Assembly (NCBI GenBank): GCA_965229005.1
Contig: CBDDIP010000001.1
Span: 744,001 to 808,000 of the forward strand
Length of the DNA stretch: 64,000 bases
Direction: 5' to 3'
DNA from: CBDDIP01 sp965229005
Lineage (GTDB): Bacteria; Actinomycetota; Acidimicrobiia; Acidimicrobiales; Ilumatobacteraceae
Below are positions 50,726 through 59,523 of this stretch, in pieces. The position numbers and the translations under genes were made by a program. How positions within the stretch are numbered: the stretch's first letter is position 1; every line of letters begins with the position of its first letter. The notes beneath the pieces were generated by a model. The model did not search any database. It saw nothing but the letters and a program-made list of their open reading frames with translations, and was not told the origin of the DNA.

Positions 50726-52000
50726 ATGGACTCGGCGGAGTTGCTTGATGTCGATGACGACGCGATGTCGTTGGACGACGCGGCGTTGGCGTTCGCTCAC
50801 GCCGAGTTCCTCATCCGCCGCCTGCAAGCCAAGCAGGCGCGCATCGCCGCAAGGATCGAGGAGACGGGGCACTGGACCGTCGACGGTCACCGCACCATGC
50901 GCCAATGGGTCTCAGCGACGATCAACTGCTCCCCCGCGGTCGCCACACAACACGTCCACCGCGCACGCGTTGCCCGCCAACTCCCCAAGGTCACGAAACG
51001 CTGGTCCGACGGCGACATCGGCGGCTGCCAGATCGACGAGCTCGCCCGCCTGCTGCGCAACCCACGCGCCGGCCACCAGCTCACCGATTCCGAAGAGCTC
51101 CTGTTGGAACAGGCCCAACAGCTCCGTTACCACGACTTCACCGTCGTCACTGCCCGCTGGCTCGCCTACGCCGACCCCGACGGGAACATCCGGTCACACG
51201 ACGACGCCCGCAAACAACGCACCGCGTCCTCCGATTTCGTTGGGTCGTTGTTCCGGTTCCGCGCCGACGGCGACACCCTCACCGGCACCGAGATGAACGA
51301 CATCTTCGGCCACTTCACCACCGGCGAGTTCCTCGCCGACTGCGACCACGCCAAACAGATCTACGGGCCGAACATCACCAAGAACCAACTGGCCCGCACC
51401 CACGCCCAACGCGCCTACGACGCCCTGCTCACCATCTTCCGCACCGCCGCCGCCGCCGGCACCGCCCACGTCAAACCGTTCACCCCCGACGTCGGCATCG
51501 TCGTCGACCACGCCACCTACGAAACCACCCTGCGACACCTCCTCGGCGACGACAACGCACCCTGGCCCAACCCCGCCGACGTCCTCAAGCTCCGCTGCGA
51601 AACCCACGCTGGGATCCCCGTCGACCCGCGTGCTGCGGTGATCGCCACCCTCACCGGACGCGTCCGCCAGATCGTCATGGACCAAACCGGACACATCACC
51701 CGCTACGGACGCAGCCAACGCACCTTCCCCGACCACATCGCCCGCATGATCCGCATCCGCGACCGCCACTGCACCTGGCTCACCTGCCCCGTCCACGCCA
51801 ACCATTGTGAGACCGACCACATCATCCCCTGGGCCCGCGGCGGTCTCACCGACTTGGAGAACGGCGACTGCGACTGCGGCTACCACAACCGGTTCAAGAA
51901 CCGCGGCTACACCGTCACCCGCGACCAACACGGCACCTGGCACCACTACCGACCCGACGGCACCGAAGTCTGCCCACTCGACATCAACCCGGAGGTCTGA
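50726..52000 (+). CDS. DUF222/HNH endonuclease family protein
   Basis: This 424-aa protein has the helical DUF222 region (about residues 20-300) with WVSATINCSPAVATQHVHRA. A C-terminal HNH motif follows: RDRHCTWLTCPVHANHCETDHIIPWARGG (in parts; Cys, His-His pair and DH of the nuclease) and NGDCDCGYHNRFKNR. The family is abundant in actinobacteria and often multi-copy, so mobility is suspected, but I see no flanking repeats. Its codons differ from neighbours: CAA for Gln, AAA for Lys and GAA for Glu are common, and the sense strand is rich in C and A. This suggests separate ancestry or transfer. It starts at ATG 50726. Confidence 0.85.
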   Translation: MDSAELLDVDDDAMSLDDAALAFAHAEFLIRRLQAKQARIAARIEETGHWTVDGHRTMRQWVSATINCSPAVATQHVHRARVARQLPKVTKRWSDGDIGGCQIDELARLLRNPRAGHQLTDSEELLLEQAQQLRYHDFTVVTARWLAYADPDGNIRSHDDARKQRTASSDFVGSLFRFRADGDTLTGTEMNDIFGHFTTGEFLADCDHAKQIYGPNITKNQLARTHAQRAYDALLTIFRTAAAAGTAHVKPFTPDVGIVVDHATYETTLRHLLGDDNAPWPNPADVLKLRCETHAGIPVDPRAAVIATLTGRVRQIVMDQTGHITRYGRSQRTFPDHIARMIRIRDRHCTWLTCPVHANHCETDHIIPWARGGLTDLENGDCDCGYHNRFKNRGYTVTRDQHGTWHHYRPDGTEVCPLDINPEV

Positions 52001-52050
52001 CCGGGGCGCTCAGCACCTGGCAAGTCGGTGGATCGGTCGCGGGGTCGATG

Positions 52051-52056
52051 TAGCTT
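52051..52056 (+). promoter_or_regulatory. -10 box of the MBL-fold hydrolase gene
   Basis: TAGCTT lies 7 nt before GTG 52064, which favours this GTG over the upstream ATG at 52028. Confidence 0.5.
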
Positions 52057-52063
52057 GCCTCCG

Positions 52064-52924
52064 GTGCGCGTGCACCTCTGTGGCGTCCGAGGTTCCTTTC
52101 CCACCACCGGTGGCGCGTTCCTCGGGGTCGGCGGGAACACGTCGTGCGTGGCGATCGCCGCCGATGACGGGCCGCCGACGTTGATCCTCGACGCCGGCAC
52201 CGGGCTCACGAACGTCACCCGGCTGCTCGGCGGCCAACCGTTCATCGGCACGATCCTGCTCGGCCACATGCACTGGGACCACGTGATGGGGCTGCCGTTC
52301 TTCGCTGCCGGCGACCACCCCGACGCTCGTGTCCACCTGCGCCTGCCGGAGCAGGGCGTGGCCGCCGACGAGCTCGTCGACCGCATGATGTCGCCGCCGC
52401 TGTTCCCCATCGACCACCGCGGACTGCGCGGCGACTGGACGTTCTCGACCTACGACGCCACCACGTTCGAGGCCGGGGCGTTCACGGTCACCGCACGCGA
52501 GATCCCGCACCCTGGCGGGCGGACGATGGGGCTGCGGATCACTGACGGCCGATCGACCATCGCGTTCCTGTCCGACCACGCACCTCACGACATCGGTCCG
52601 GGCGACGACGGCCTCGGAGCGATGCACCCTGCCGCGGTCGAGCTGGCCGACGGCGTCGACCTGCTGATCCACGACGCGCAGTACACCGCTGCCGAGCTCC
52701 CGGCGAAGGCGACCTGGGGGCACTCGGCAGCGCCGTACTGCGTCAACCTCGCTCACCACTGTGGCGCCAAGCGGGTCCTGCTGTTCCACCACGACCCGAG
52801 TCGCACCGACGAACAGGTCGAGGTTCTCCGCGACGAGCTCGCCGCGATCGCGGACGGCATCGACGTCGGCATCGACGTCGGCATCGCACGCGAAGGCACG
52901 ACCGTCGTACTGTCGTCGGCATGA
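52064..52924 (+). CDS. MBL-fold metallo-hydrolase
   Basis: This is a 286-aa metallo-beta-lactamase-fold protein. The zinc motif is LLGHMHWDHVMGLPFF (HxHxDH, about residues 66-81). LILDAGTGL precedes it, and IAFLSDHAPHD and the late LLFHHDPSRTD supply further ligands. The N-terminal strand VRVHLCGVRGSFPTTGG is typical of the RNase Z/phosphodiesterase-like branch. A phosphodiesterase or nuclease role is possible. The EthD-like gene overlaps its stop (ATGA), so the two are coupled. The GTG start is supported by the -10 box 7 nt upstream. Confidence 0.85.
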   Translation: MRVHLCGVRGSFPTTGGAFLGVGGNTSCVAIAADDGPPTLILDAGTGLTNVTRLLGGQPFIGTILLGHMHWDHVMGLPFFAAGDHPDARVHLRLPEQGVAADELVDRMMSPPLFPIDHRGLRGDWTFSTYDATTFEAGAFTVTAREIPHPGGRTMGLRITDGRSTIAFLSDHAPHDIGPGDDGLGAMHPAAVELADGVDLLIHDAQYTAAELPAKATWGHSAAPYCVNLAHHCGAKRVLLFHHDPSRTDEQVEVLRDELAAIADGIDVGIDVGIAREGTTVVLSSA

Positions 52925-53208
52925 TCAAGCTCAGCGTGTCCTACCCGAGCGGCGAAGGCACGACCTTCGACCACGACTACTACGCCACGTCCCACGTGCC
53001 GCTGTGCAACAGCACGTTCAAGCCGACGAAGACAGAGATCGACAAAGGCATCGACGGCCCGAACGTCGCCGGTGTGCACTTCTACTTCGATTCGATGGAG
53101 TCGCTGCAAGCCGCGTTCGGCGATCCCAAGATGGGTGATGTGATGGCCGACGTGGCCAACTACACGAACATCGCACCTGTGACGCAGATCTCCGAAGTCG
53201 TCGACTGA
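52921..53208 (+). CDS. EthD-domain protein
   Basis: This 95-aa alpha/beta-barrel (dimeric ferredoxin-like) protein starts MIKLSVSYPSGEGTTFDHDY. YYATSHVPLC is the characteristic His-containing motif and VAGVHFYFDSMESLQAAFG the second strand-helix unit. EthD proteins accompany oxidative degradation of organic compounds, but the reaction is unclear. It overlaps the MBL hydrolase stop by 4 bp and is probably co-translated. Confidence 0.82.
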   Translation: MIKLSVSYPSGEGTTFDHDYYATSHVPLCNSTFKPTKTEIDKGIDGPNVAGVHFYFDSMESLQAAFGDPKMGDVMADVANYTNIAPVTQISEVVD

Positions 53209-53233
53209 TCGCCGCTACCGGACTCGACCCGCG

Positions 53234-54178
53234 TCACCCGGCGCTGCAGGCACGGACGATCGCGCCAACGTGGCGGTGGTCCGTTCCGCAGCAGCCACCG
53301 ACGACGCGCAGCCCTGGCATGCCGCCGCGCAGGTCCGCGTAGCGAAGTGCCAGGTCGTCCGGGTCGCCGTCGTCGAGCTCGGTCATCTCGTCGAGCTCGG
53401 CGTGGCTCAGGCGAGAGGCGTTGGCGCGAACGCCGCCGATGCGGTTGACCCACCGCGATCCGATGTCGAGCACGTCGGCGAAGTGGGTGGTGTGCGCGCA
53501 GTTGACCATGTAGTGCAGCGGGCCGTCGTCGGTCGCCGCGTCCGTCGCCTCGATGGCCTCACCGAGCGGCTGGCCCGAGGGCAGTCGGCCGTCGGTCTCC
53601 ACCGTGAACGAGATCACGACATCGATGTCGGCCGCTCTCGCGGCGCGCACGACCCCGACCGCCTCGTCGACGTAGCCCATCGTCATCGCGGTCACGACGT
53701 CGACGCCGGCGTCGGCCATGTGCCCGATCTGGAACGAGTGGTAGGCAGCGGCAGCGTCCGCGTCCATCACCGCATCGATGCGGTAGCCGTCGCCACGCGG
53801 CCCGACGCAGCCGCTGATCAGGAACGGCCGACTGCCCTGCCACGCGTCGCGCACCTCCTCGACGACGCCGATCGAGGCGACGATCAGATCGGCCAACGCA
53901 GCCCGGTCGTGCCCGATCGTGGCCGCCCAGTCGGGGTTCGCCCGCCACGTCGGGGCCTCCAGGACCGCCGCTGCGTCGGCCGAACGGGCGATCTCGGCGT
54001 AGTAGCCGTAGTACTCGGCGAGCAACGCCCGGCCGTCGGCCGTACCGGCCAGCGGATAGGCGGCGAAGGCGGGAAGGTCGACACCTCGGTCGAACAGCAG
54101 CCACGTCTCGAGCCCACCGTCGGTGACGATGATCGGATCGGTGGTCGGCCACGGGGTGCGGGAACGCTGGTTGCTCAT
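53234..54178 (-). CDS. homocysteine S-methyltransferase family protein
   Basis: This 314-aa TIM-barrel protein begins with IIVTDGGLETWLLFDRGVDL, typical of the family, and contains the zinc ligands NCAHT (about residue 232) and GGCCGT (about 300). ISFTVETDGRLPSGQPL lies between. Members transfer a methyl group to homocysteine from S-methylmethionine or similar donors, although the subgroup here may have another thiol acceptor. A weak SD (GGGG) precedes ATG 54178. It stands alone between convergent genes. Confidence 0.85.
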   Translation of the reverse strand: MSNQRSRTPWPTTDPIIVTDGGLETWLLFDRGVDLPAFAAYPLAGTADGRALLAEYYGYYAEIARSADAAAVLEAPTWRANPDWAATIGHDRAALADLIVASIGVVEEVRDAWQGSRPFLISGCVGPRGDGYRIDAVMDADAAAAYHSFQIGHMADAGVDVVTAMTMGYVDEAVGVVRAARAADIDVVISFTVETDGRLPSGQPLGEAIEATDAATDDGPLHYMVNCAHTTHFADVLDIGSRWVNRIGGVRANASRLSHAELDEMTELDDGDPDDLALRYADLRGGMPGLRVVGGCCGTDHRHVGAIVRACSAG

Positions 54179-54245
54179 GTCCCCACTGCACCACCGCTGT
54201 GCCGTGCCTGCTCGGAGATCGGCTGAGGATCGGCTGAGGATCCGG

Positions 54246-56660
54246 TCACTTCGGGTTCCGGTGCCGGGCGATGATCGCCACCGCTGCTCGAACCGCTTCG
54301 ATGACGTCCAGCCCGCGGCCTTCGCCGCTGCGGTCACGGAAGCGGTTCGAGTCGACGCGCGCCTCGATCTCGGCGACGACCGCCGACAGACGGACCGCCT
54401 CCGCGCCGTAGCTCGGTCGGAGGTGATCGGTCGTCGTCGCGGTGGCGAGCACGATGGCGCTGTCATCGTCGCCGATCGCGACGAGCGTCTCCACCAGGTT
54501 GCGCAGCGTCGTCAACGCGTGCACGTAGTTGCCGTCGCGGGCGTACGCGTTCAGGGACGTGGCGTAGGCGTCGAGCGCTTCGGCAAACCGTCCCGATCGG
54601 GCGAGCTCCGCAGCCAACGAGACGCGAGCCACCGACTCGACGAACGGGTTGCCGATCTCGAGCGCACGATCGATCGCATCGGCGAACGTCGACGCGGCCT
54701 GCTCGCTTCCGGCCACGCCGAGCGCCTCACCACGGGCGTAGACGAGCCACGCCTGATCGGAGGGCGCGAGCGCATCGAGCTCCACCTCGTCCAGGCGCCG
54801 CAGCGCGCCGTCGCTGTCGCCACCGAACGCCTTCGCGATCGCATCGTTGACCGCGGCGACCGCGATCGAGTGCGGATCGTCGAGCGCCACCCCGAGCGCG
54901 CGCATCTCGGCCGTCAACCGCGCCACGTCGTCGAGACGGCCGTCGTAGACCGCCACGTCGGAGAGGACTTCGTACGCCGTCGCGCGGATGCGTGGGTCGG
55001 CGTCTTCCGTCGCTGCCGTCGCTGCGCGACGCGCCTCGATCAAGTCACCCCGGTTGGCGGCCGCCCCGGCCAAGGCGAGCCGGGCACCGATCAGGGCTTC
55101 CGGCGCGGCATCCGGATGGGCAGCGAGGAGCAGACGGCTCCACTCCACCGGCTCGTTCCAGAACGTGGAGTACGCCGCCAGGTGCAACGAGCCGCTGATC
55201 TCCGCTGCCGCTTCAGGATCGTTGACGCGCGCCCATCGGTGAGCGGCTCGCACCTCGGCAACGATCGCGTTCAGATGTGCGCGCGACCGAGCCTCCAACG
55301 GCCCGCGAATGCCGCGATCGATCGAGCGCATGAGCCCCGCCACATGGGCCGCGTGGCGGCCTCGCACCTCGTGCTCGGCGCCGGACTCCTCCAGCCACCG
55401 AGCGGCCACGCTGCGCACGGTGGCGAGCATGCGAAACCGCGTCACCGCCCCGTCGGCGGTCGACACGAGCAGGGAGCGCTCCGCCAGTTCGGCCAGTTCG
55501 AACACCACCGACCGCCCCTCAGCGCTGACCACGTCAGCGGTCTCATCCGCGGTGAAGCCGCCGGCGAAGACGGACAGCTCCGTGAACGTTCGACGCAAGG
55601 GTGCCTCGAGCAGGTTCGCCGACCACGACACCAAGGAGTCGAGCGAACGGTGGCGGCGGATCGGTGAACGATGCGTCATCGGCATCGACGCGCCGGGTCC
55701 GATCGAGCGCTCGAGCTCGTCGAACGTCATCGACCCGAGTCGAGCCGCCGCCATCTCCACCGTGAGCGGCAGCTGATCCAGCGAGGCGACAAGGGCGGCG
55801 ATGCGTTCGCGCCCGGCCTGCTGCGGATCCCAGGTGGGATTGACCGCCAGTGCACGGGTGGTGAACAGCTGCGTCGACTCATCGACATCCAACGGGTGGA
55901 CGGCGACGACCTGTTCGACGCTGATGCCGAGGCGGACCTGGCTCGTCGCCAGCAGCCGCAACCTCGCAACGCCGAGTCCGCACACCTCGTCGACGAGCGC
56001 GGCAACCTCGTCGATGACGTGCTCGCAGTTGTCGAGCACCAGCAGCGCGTCGCGCTCGGCGATCGAACGGATGGCAGCGAGCCGATGTCCGTCATCGAGC
56101 ACGACGTCCAACGCTCTGGCAACGGAGTGGAGCACGAGGTCGCCTGCGTCGAGCGCCGCCAGCTCCACGATCGCGGCCCCATCGGTGAGCGATGGAGCGA
56201 GCTGGCGGGCCATCGCCCGAGCGAGCGACGACTTGCCCACCCCACCCGGGCCGGTCGCCGTCACGACTCGTCCCGGCAACAGCGCCCGACCGATGGCATC
56301 CAGCTCCGCGGCGCGTCCGATCAGCTCACCGGTTCGGTCGTTCGTCGTCGACGCCTCGACCTCGGCGACGAACTGGTAGCCGCGACCGCGGACGTTGCGA
56401 ATGGTGTGCTGCTGCACGCCGTCGTCACCGAGCGCGCGTCGGATCTCCTTGACGCGCGTCGTGAGGTTGGCCTCGGACAGGAACCGATGTCCCCACACGC
56501 CGTCGAACAGCTCGATCTTGGACACGACCCGATCGCGATGCTCGTAGAGCACCGCGAGCAGGTCGAACGCCTGCGGTTCGAGGTGGAGAGCATGACCGTT
56601 GCGACGCAGCGAGCGCGCACCGATGTCGAGCTCCACGTCGCCGAACCTCTCCGTCACCAC
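54246..56660 (-). CDS. winged-helix/STAND ATPase/TPR regulator
   Basis: This is an 804-aa regulator. Residues 1-95 form an OmpR-type winged helix (LHLEPQAFDLLAVLYEHRDR, IRNVRGRGYQFVAEV). A STAND ATPase follows with Walker A TATGPGGVGKSSLARAM (about 131-147) and Walker B DALLVLDNCEHV (about 208-219). LATSQVRLGISVEQVV is typical of the ATPases of this SARP-like/HchA-type group. The C-terminal 380 residues are TPR-like helices. It is probably a signal-integrating activator, with unknown targets. TACGGT lies 6 nt before GTG 56660, so I use that start. Confidence 0.85.
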   Translation of the reverse strand: MVTERFGDVELDIGARSLRRNGHALHLEPQAFDLLAVLYEHRDRVVSKIELFDGVWGHRFLSEANLTTRVKEIRRALGDDGVQQHTIRNVRGRGYQFVAEVEASTTNDRTGELIGRAAELDAIGRALLPGRVVTATGPGGVGKSSLARAMARQLAPSLTDGAAIVELAALDAGDLVLHSVARALDVVLDDGHRLAAIRSIAERDALLVLDNCEHVIDEVAALVDEVCGLGVARLRLLATSQVRLGISVEQVVAVHPLDVDESTQLFTTRALAVNPTWDPQQAGRERIAALVASLDQLPLTVEMAAARLGSMTFDELERSIGPGASMPMTHRSPIRRHRSLDSLVSWSANLLEAPLRRTFTELSVFAGGFTADETADVVSAEGRSVVFELAELAERSLLVSTADGAVTRFRMLATVRSVAARWLEESGAEHEVRGRHAAHVAGLMRSIDRGIRGPLEARSRAHLNAIVAEVRAAHRWARVNDPEAAAEISGSLHLAAYSTFWNEPVEWSRLLLAAHPDAAPEALIGARLALAGAAANRGDLIEARRAATAATEDADPRIRATAYEVLSDVAVYDGRLDDVARLTAEMRALGVALDDPHSIAVAAVNDAIAKAFGGDSDGALRRLDEVELDALAPSDQAWLVYARGEALGVAGSEQAASTFADAIDRALEIGNPFVESVARVSLAAELARSGRFAEALDAYATSLNAYARDGNYVHALTTLRNLVETLVAIGDDDSAIVLATATTTDHLRPSYGAEAVRLSAVVAEIEARVDSNRFRDRSGEGRGLDVIEAVRAAVAIIARHRNPK

Positions 56661-56666
56661 GCCGCA

Positions 56667-56672
56667 ACCGTA
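56667..56672 (-). promoter_or_regulatory. -10 box of the winged-helix/STAND regulator gene
   Basis: TACGGT on the minus strand is 6 nt before GTG 56660, matching the leaderless pattern. Confidence 0.5.
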
Positions 56673-56725
56673 GGCGTGGCGCGCCGGTGTCGTCACGGTG
56701 GCCCATGGCGTGCTGTGATCACACC

Positions 56726-57961
56726 ATGGCCGAGGCGAGAACCACAGGCGGGTCCGGTCCGCTCGACGGGGTCCGCGTCGTCGAGCTGTCGAACTGGATG
56801 GCCGCACCGAGCGCTGCGGCGCTGCTCGCCGACATGGGTGCCGACGTGATCAAGGTCGAGCCACTGACCGGTGACGTGGTGCGCAAGATGTCGCGTCCCG
56901 CTCGACCGGACCCGAACGGGTCCGACATCGATGCCTCGTTCCACGCCGACAACCGCGGCAAGCGTTCGATCGCGATCGCCATCGACAAGCCAGAAGGTGC
57001 GGCTCTCGTCCGTTCGATCATCGCCGGCGCAGACGTGTTCCTGTGCAACCTGCTACCCAGACGGCAGATTCGCTACGGGCTCGACTCGGCGTCCTTGTTC
57101 GCGGCCCGGCCCGGCCTGGTCCACGCCACGCTCACGGGATACGGACTGCACGGCCCCGACGCGGAACGGCCGGGCTTCGACGTCACGTCGTTCTTCGGTC
57201 GCGGCGCCGTCACCGATGCCTCCACGGAGCCCGGGCACAGCCCGCCGGCGCCGCGCCCCGCGCAGGGCGACCACACGACCGCGCTCACCGTCGTCGCTTC
57301 GATCCTCGCCGCGCTCCGCCTGGCCGAGCGAACCGGCGAGGGTCAGGTGGTCGACGTCAGCCTGATGTCGACCGCGGTGTGGACGATGACCACCGATCTC
57401 GCCGCGGTGCTCGTCGACGGGCGGCTGCCGACCAAGCGCGATCGGTTCCACGGGATGAGCGCGTTGGCCAACCGCTTCCGCTGCGCCGACGACCGGTACA
57501 TCATCCTCAACATGACCGAGCCGCGGTGGTGGCCCGTGTTCTGCGTTGCGATGGGTCGTGAGGCCTGGATCACCGACGATCGTTTCGCCTCGATGAAGGC
57601 TCGCTACGACCGGATGCCGGAGATCACCGCGCTCATCGACGCCCTCTTCGCCGAGCGGCCGTTGGCCGATTGGGGGGCGCTGTTCGACGAGCACGGACTG
57701 ATCTGGGGGGCAGCGTCGACGCTTGCCGACCTCGCCGCCGACCCGCACGCGGCCGAAAGCGGGATGTTCCCCGAGATCGAGACGCGCGACGGGACGTTCC
57801 GCACCGTTGGTTCTCCGATCCGCATCGAAGGCGCCGCGATCCGCCCACGCGGGCCGGCACCGGACCTCGGCGAGCACACCGCGGCGGTGCTCGCCGAGGT
57901 CGGCGTCGATGCCGAGCACCTCGCCGCGCTTGTGGCGAGGGGGGTCGTCGGTACCGCCTGA
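56726..57961 (+). CDS. family III CoA-transferase (CaiB/BaiF type)
   Basis: This is a 411-aa protein with the family start GPLDGVRVVELSNWMAAPSA, the ADMGADVIKVEPLTGD motif (about residues 45-60), RGKRSIAIAIDKPEG, and the late GQVVDVSLMSTAVW segment. Family III enzymes move CoA between acyl acceptors through an Asp-bound intermediate. The substrate is unknown, but nearby 3-oxoacid CoA-transferase and dehydrogenase genes suggest acid catabolism. The short palindrome TGTGATCACA lies just before the ATG. A hairpin follows the stop. Confidence 0.85.
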   Translation: MAEARTTGGSGPLDGVRVVELSNWMAAPSAAALLADMGADVIKVEPLTGDVVRKMSRPARPDPNGSDIDASFHADNRGKRSIAIAIDKPEGAALVRSIIAGADVFLCNLLPRRQIRYGLDSASLFAARPGLVHATLTGYGLHGPDAERPGFDVTSFFGRGAVTDASTEPGHSPPAPRPAQGDHTTALTVVASILAALRLAERTGEGQVVDVSLMSTAVWTMTTDLAAVLVDGRLPTKRDRFHGMSALANRFRCADDRYIILNMTEPRWWPVFCVAMGREAWITDDRFASMKARYDRMPEITALIDALFAERPLADWGALFDEHGLIWGAASTLADLAADPHAAESGMFPEIETRDGTFRTVGSPIRIEGAAIRPRGPAPDLGEHTAAVLAEVGVDAEHLAALVARGVVGTA

Positions 57962-57994
57962 CACCCCTTTTCGTCGGGTCGAACACACGAGCAG

Positions 57995-58009
57995 GTCGCG
58001 CTGCGCGAC
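57995..58009. terminator. possible bidirectional terminator
   Basis: GTCGCG-CTG-CGCGAC is a 6-bp stem with a 3-nt loop in the 52-bp gap between the convergent CoA-transferase genes. There is no T-run, so confidence is low. Confidence 0.35.
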
Positions 58010-58013
58010 GGGC

Positions 58014-58658
58014 TCACCCGCCGAGGATGGGGACGCCGGTGTTGTCTTGAACGTGGTCGAGGGTGACGTCGGGGGCGAGCTCGATGAGCCGGAGCCCGTC
58101 GGGCGTGACGTCCAGGACGCAGAGGTCGGTGATGATCCGATCGACGACAGCAACACCGGTCAACGGCAGGGTGCACTCCGGGAGGATCTTCAGATCGATG
58201 GTGCCGTCGCGCTTGGTGGCCACGTGCTCCATCAGGATCACCACGCGGGCGACACCGGCAACGAGGTCCATCGCCCCGCCCATGCCCTTGACCATCTTCC
58301 CGGGGATCATCCAGTTGGCCAGATCGCCAGAACCGGACACCTGCATCGCACCCAAGATGCTCAGGTCGACCTTGCCGCCGCGGATCATCGCGAAGCTCTC
58401 ATGCGAACCAAAGATCGATGACCCCGGGATCGTCGTCACCGTCTCCTTCCCGGCGTTGATCAGGTCCGCATCAACCTGATCATCGAACGGATACGGACCG
58501 ATCCCCAACATCCCGTTCTCCGACTGCAACCACACCTCGATGCCCGGATCGACGTGGTTGGCAACCAAGGTCGGCAACCCGATCCCCAAGTTCACGTAGA
58601 ACCCGTCCTGCAGCTCTCGTGCAGCGCGGGCAGCCATCTGATCCCGATCCCAGGCCAT
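58014..58658 (-). CDS. 3-oxoacid CoA-transferase subunit B
   Basis: This 214-aa beta subunit has the motif WLQSENGMLGIGPYP (about residues 43-57), whose Glu in SENG forms the CoA thioester. DGFYVNLGIGLPTLVANHV precedes it and SFAMIRGGKVDLSILGAMQV follows. The pair converts acetoacetate or another 3-oxoacid to its CoA ester using succinyl-CoA or acetyl-CoA. The alpha subunit gene lies 4 bp upstream. Codon use (frequent TTG, GTG, GGG) differs from most genes in the window. It is close to ScoB/AtoA in length; the exact acid is not determined. Confidence 0.88.
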   Translation of the reverse strand: MAWDRDQMAARAARELQDGFYVNLGIGLPTLVANHVDPGIEVWLQSENGMLGIGPYPFDDQVDADLINAGKETVTTIPGSSIFGSHESFAMIRGGKVDLSILGAMQVSGSGDLANWMIPGKMVKGMGGAMDLVAGVARVVILMEHVATKRDGTIDLKILPECTLPLTGVAVVDRIITDLCVLDVTPDGLRLIELAPDVTLDHVQDNTGVPILGG

Positions 58659-58662
58659 GCCG

Positions 58663-59388
58663 TCAGGCTCCCGTTCCGTCGGCGCCGGGCCGTGGCGTCA
58701 CGGTGCGCTTCTCGATGCGTTTCTCCGGGGTCGCGTTGACCACGATCCGATGCACGTAGATGCCCGGCAGATGCACATCATCCGGATCGATCGCACCCGT
58801 CTCGACCAGCTCCTCGACCTCGACCACCGTCACCTTGCCGGCCATCGCCACCGCCGGGTTGAAGTTCCGCGCCGTGCGCCGGAACACCAAGTTCCCCGAC
58901 CGATCCGCCTTCTGCGCTTTGACCAACGCCACATCCGGCACCAACGCCCGTTCCATCACGAACAGCTCACCATCGAACACCCGCGTCTCCTTGCCCTCCG
59001 CGACCAACGTGCCGACCCCGGTCTTGGTGAAGAACGCCGGGATCCCCGCACCACCCGCACGCAACTTCTCCGCCAACGTCCCCTGCGGCGTGAACTCCAC
59101 CTCGAGCTCGCCCGCCAAGAACTGCCGCTCGAACTCCTTGTTCTCGCCCACGTAGCTGGAGATCATCTTCGAGATCTGCCGCGACTCCAACAACCGACCC
59201 AACCCGAACCCATCCACCCCCGCGTTGTTCGAGATCACCGTCAGACCCGTGCACCCGGTGTCGCGCAGCGCATCGATCAACGCCTCCGGAATCCCACACA
59301 ACCCAAACCCACCCACCGCCAACAACTGACCGTCACGGATCAGACCGCTCAATGCGTCACCGGCGCTGGCGTAGACCTTCGAGCTCAC
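58663..59388 (-). CDS. 3-oxoacid CoA-transferase subunit A
   Basis: This is a 241-aa alpha subunit: VYASAGDALSGLIRDGQLLA and the oxyanion motif VGGFGLCGIPEALI (about residues 24-37), then LTVISNNAGVDGFGLG and FTKTGVGTLVAEGKE. It pairs with the downstream beta subunit. The GTG start at 59388 precedes the conserved N-terminus; in-frame upstream sequence is not protein-like. Leu is mostly TTG and many codons end in G or T, unlike the CTC/CTG-rich neighbours. A separate ancestry for this gene pair is possible. Confidence 0.88.
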   Translation of the reverse strand: MSSKVYASAGDALSGLIRDGQLLAVGGFGLCGIPEALIDALRDTGCTGLTVISNNAGVDGFGLGRLLESRQISKMISSYVGENKEFERQFLAGELEVEFTPQGTLAEKLRAGGAGIPAFFTKTGVGTLVAEGKETRVFDGELFVMERALVPDVALVKAQKADRSGNLVFRRTARNFNPAVAMAGKVTVVEVEELVETGAIDPDDVHLPGIYVHRIVVNATPEKRIEKRTVTPRPGADGTGA

Positions 59389-59523
59389 GAGATCACTGTT
59401 CGTTCGTGCACCCAACCATCCTCCAACAACGAGGGCATCGAACAGCAATCGGGGTGAGGCGCACACACCCGTTGCGGTCTGCCGGTTGCCCACGTGGCGC
59501 CGGGACGACCGACCGTCGCGACG

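Noticed and set aside
51194..51946. 250-codon minus-strand frame within the DUF222/HNH gene
   Set aside because: It is Val/Gly/Ala/Asp repeats typical of a shadow of an Asp/Thr/Arg-rich sense frame; the HNH motif is on the plus strand.
50726..52000. DUF222/HNH gene as part of an insertion sequence or intein
   Set aside because: No flanking inverted or direct repeats, no transposase and no split host gene are visible.
56714..56723. palindrome TGTGATCACA before the CoA-transferase start, as a CRP-type site
   Set aside because: CRP sites need TGTGA and TCACA separated by six bases. Here the halves are fused, and the short palindrome is likely chance.
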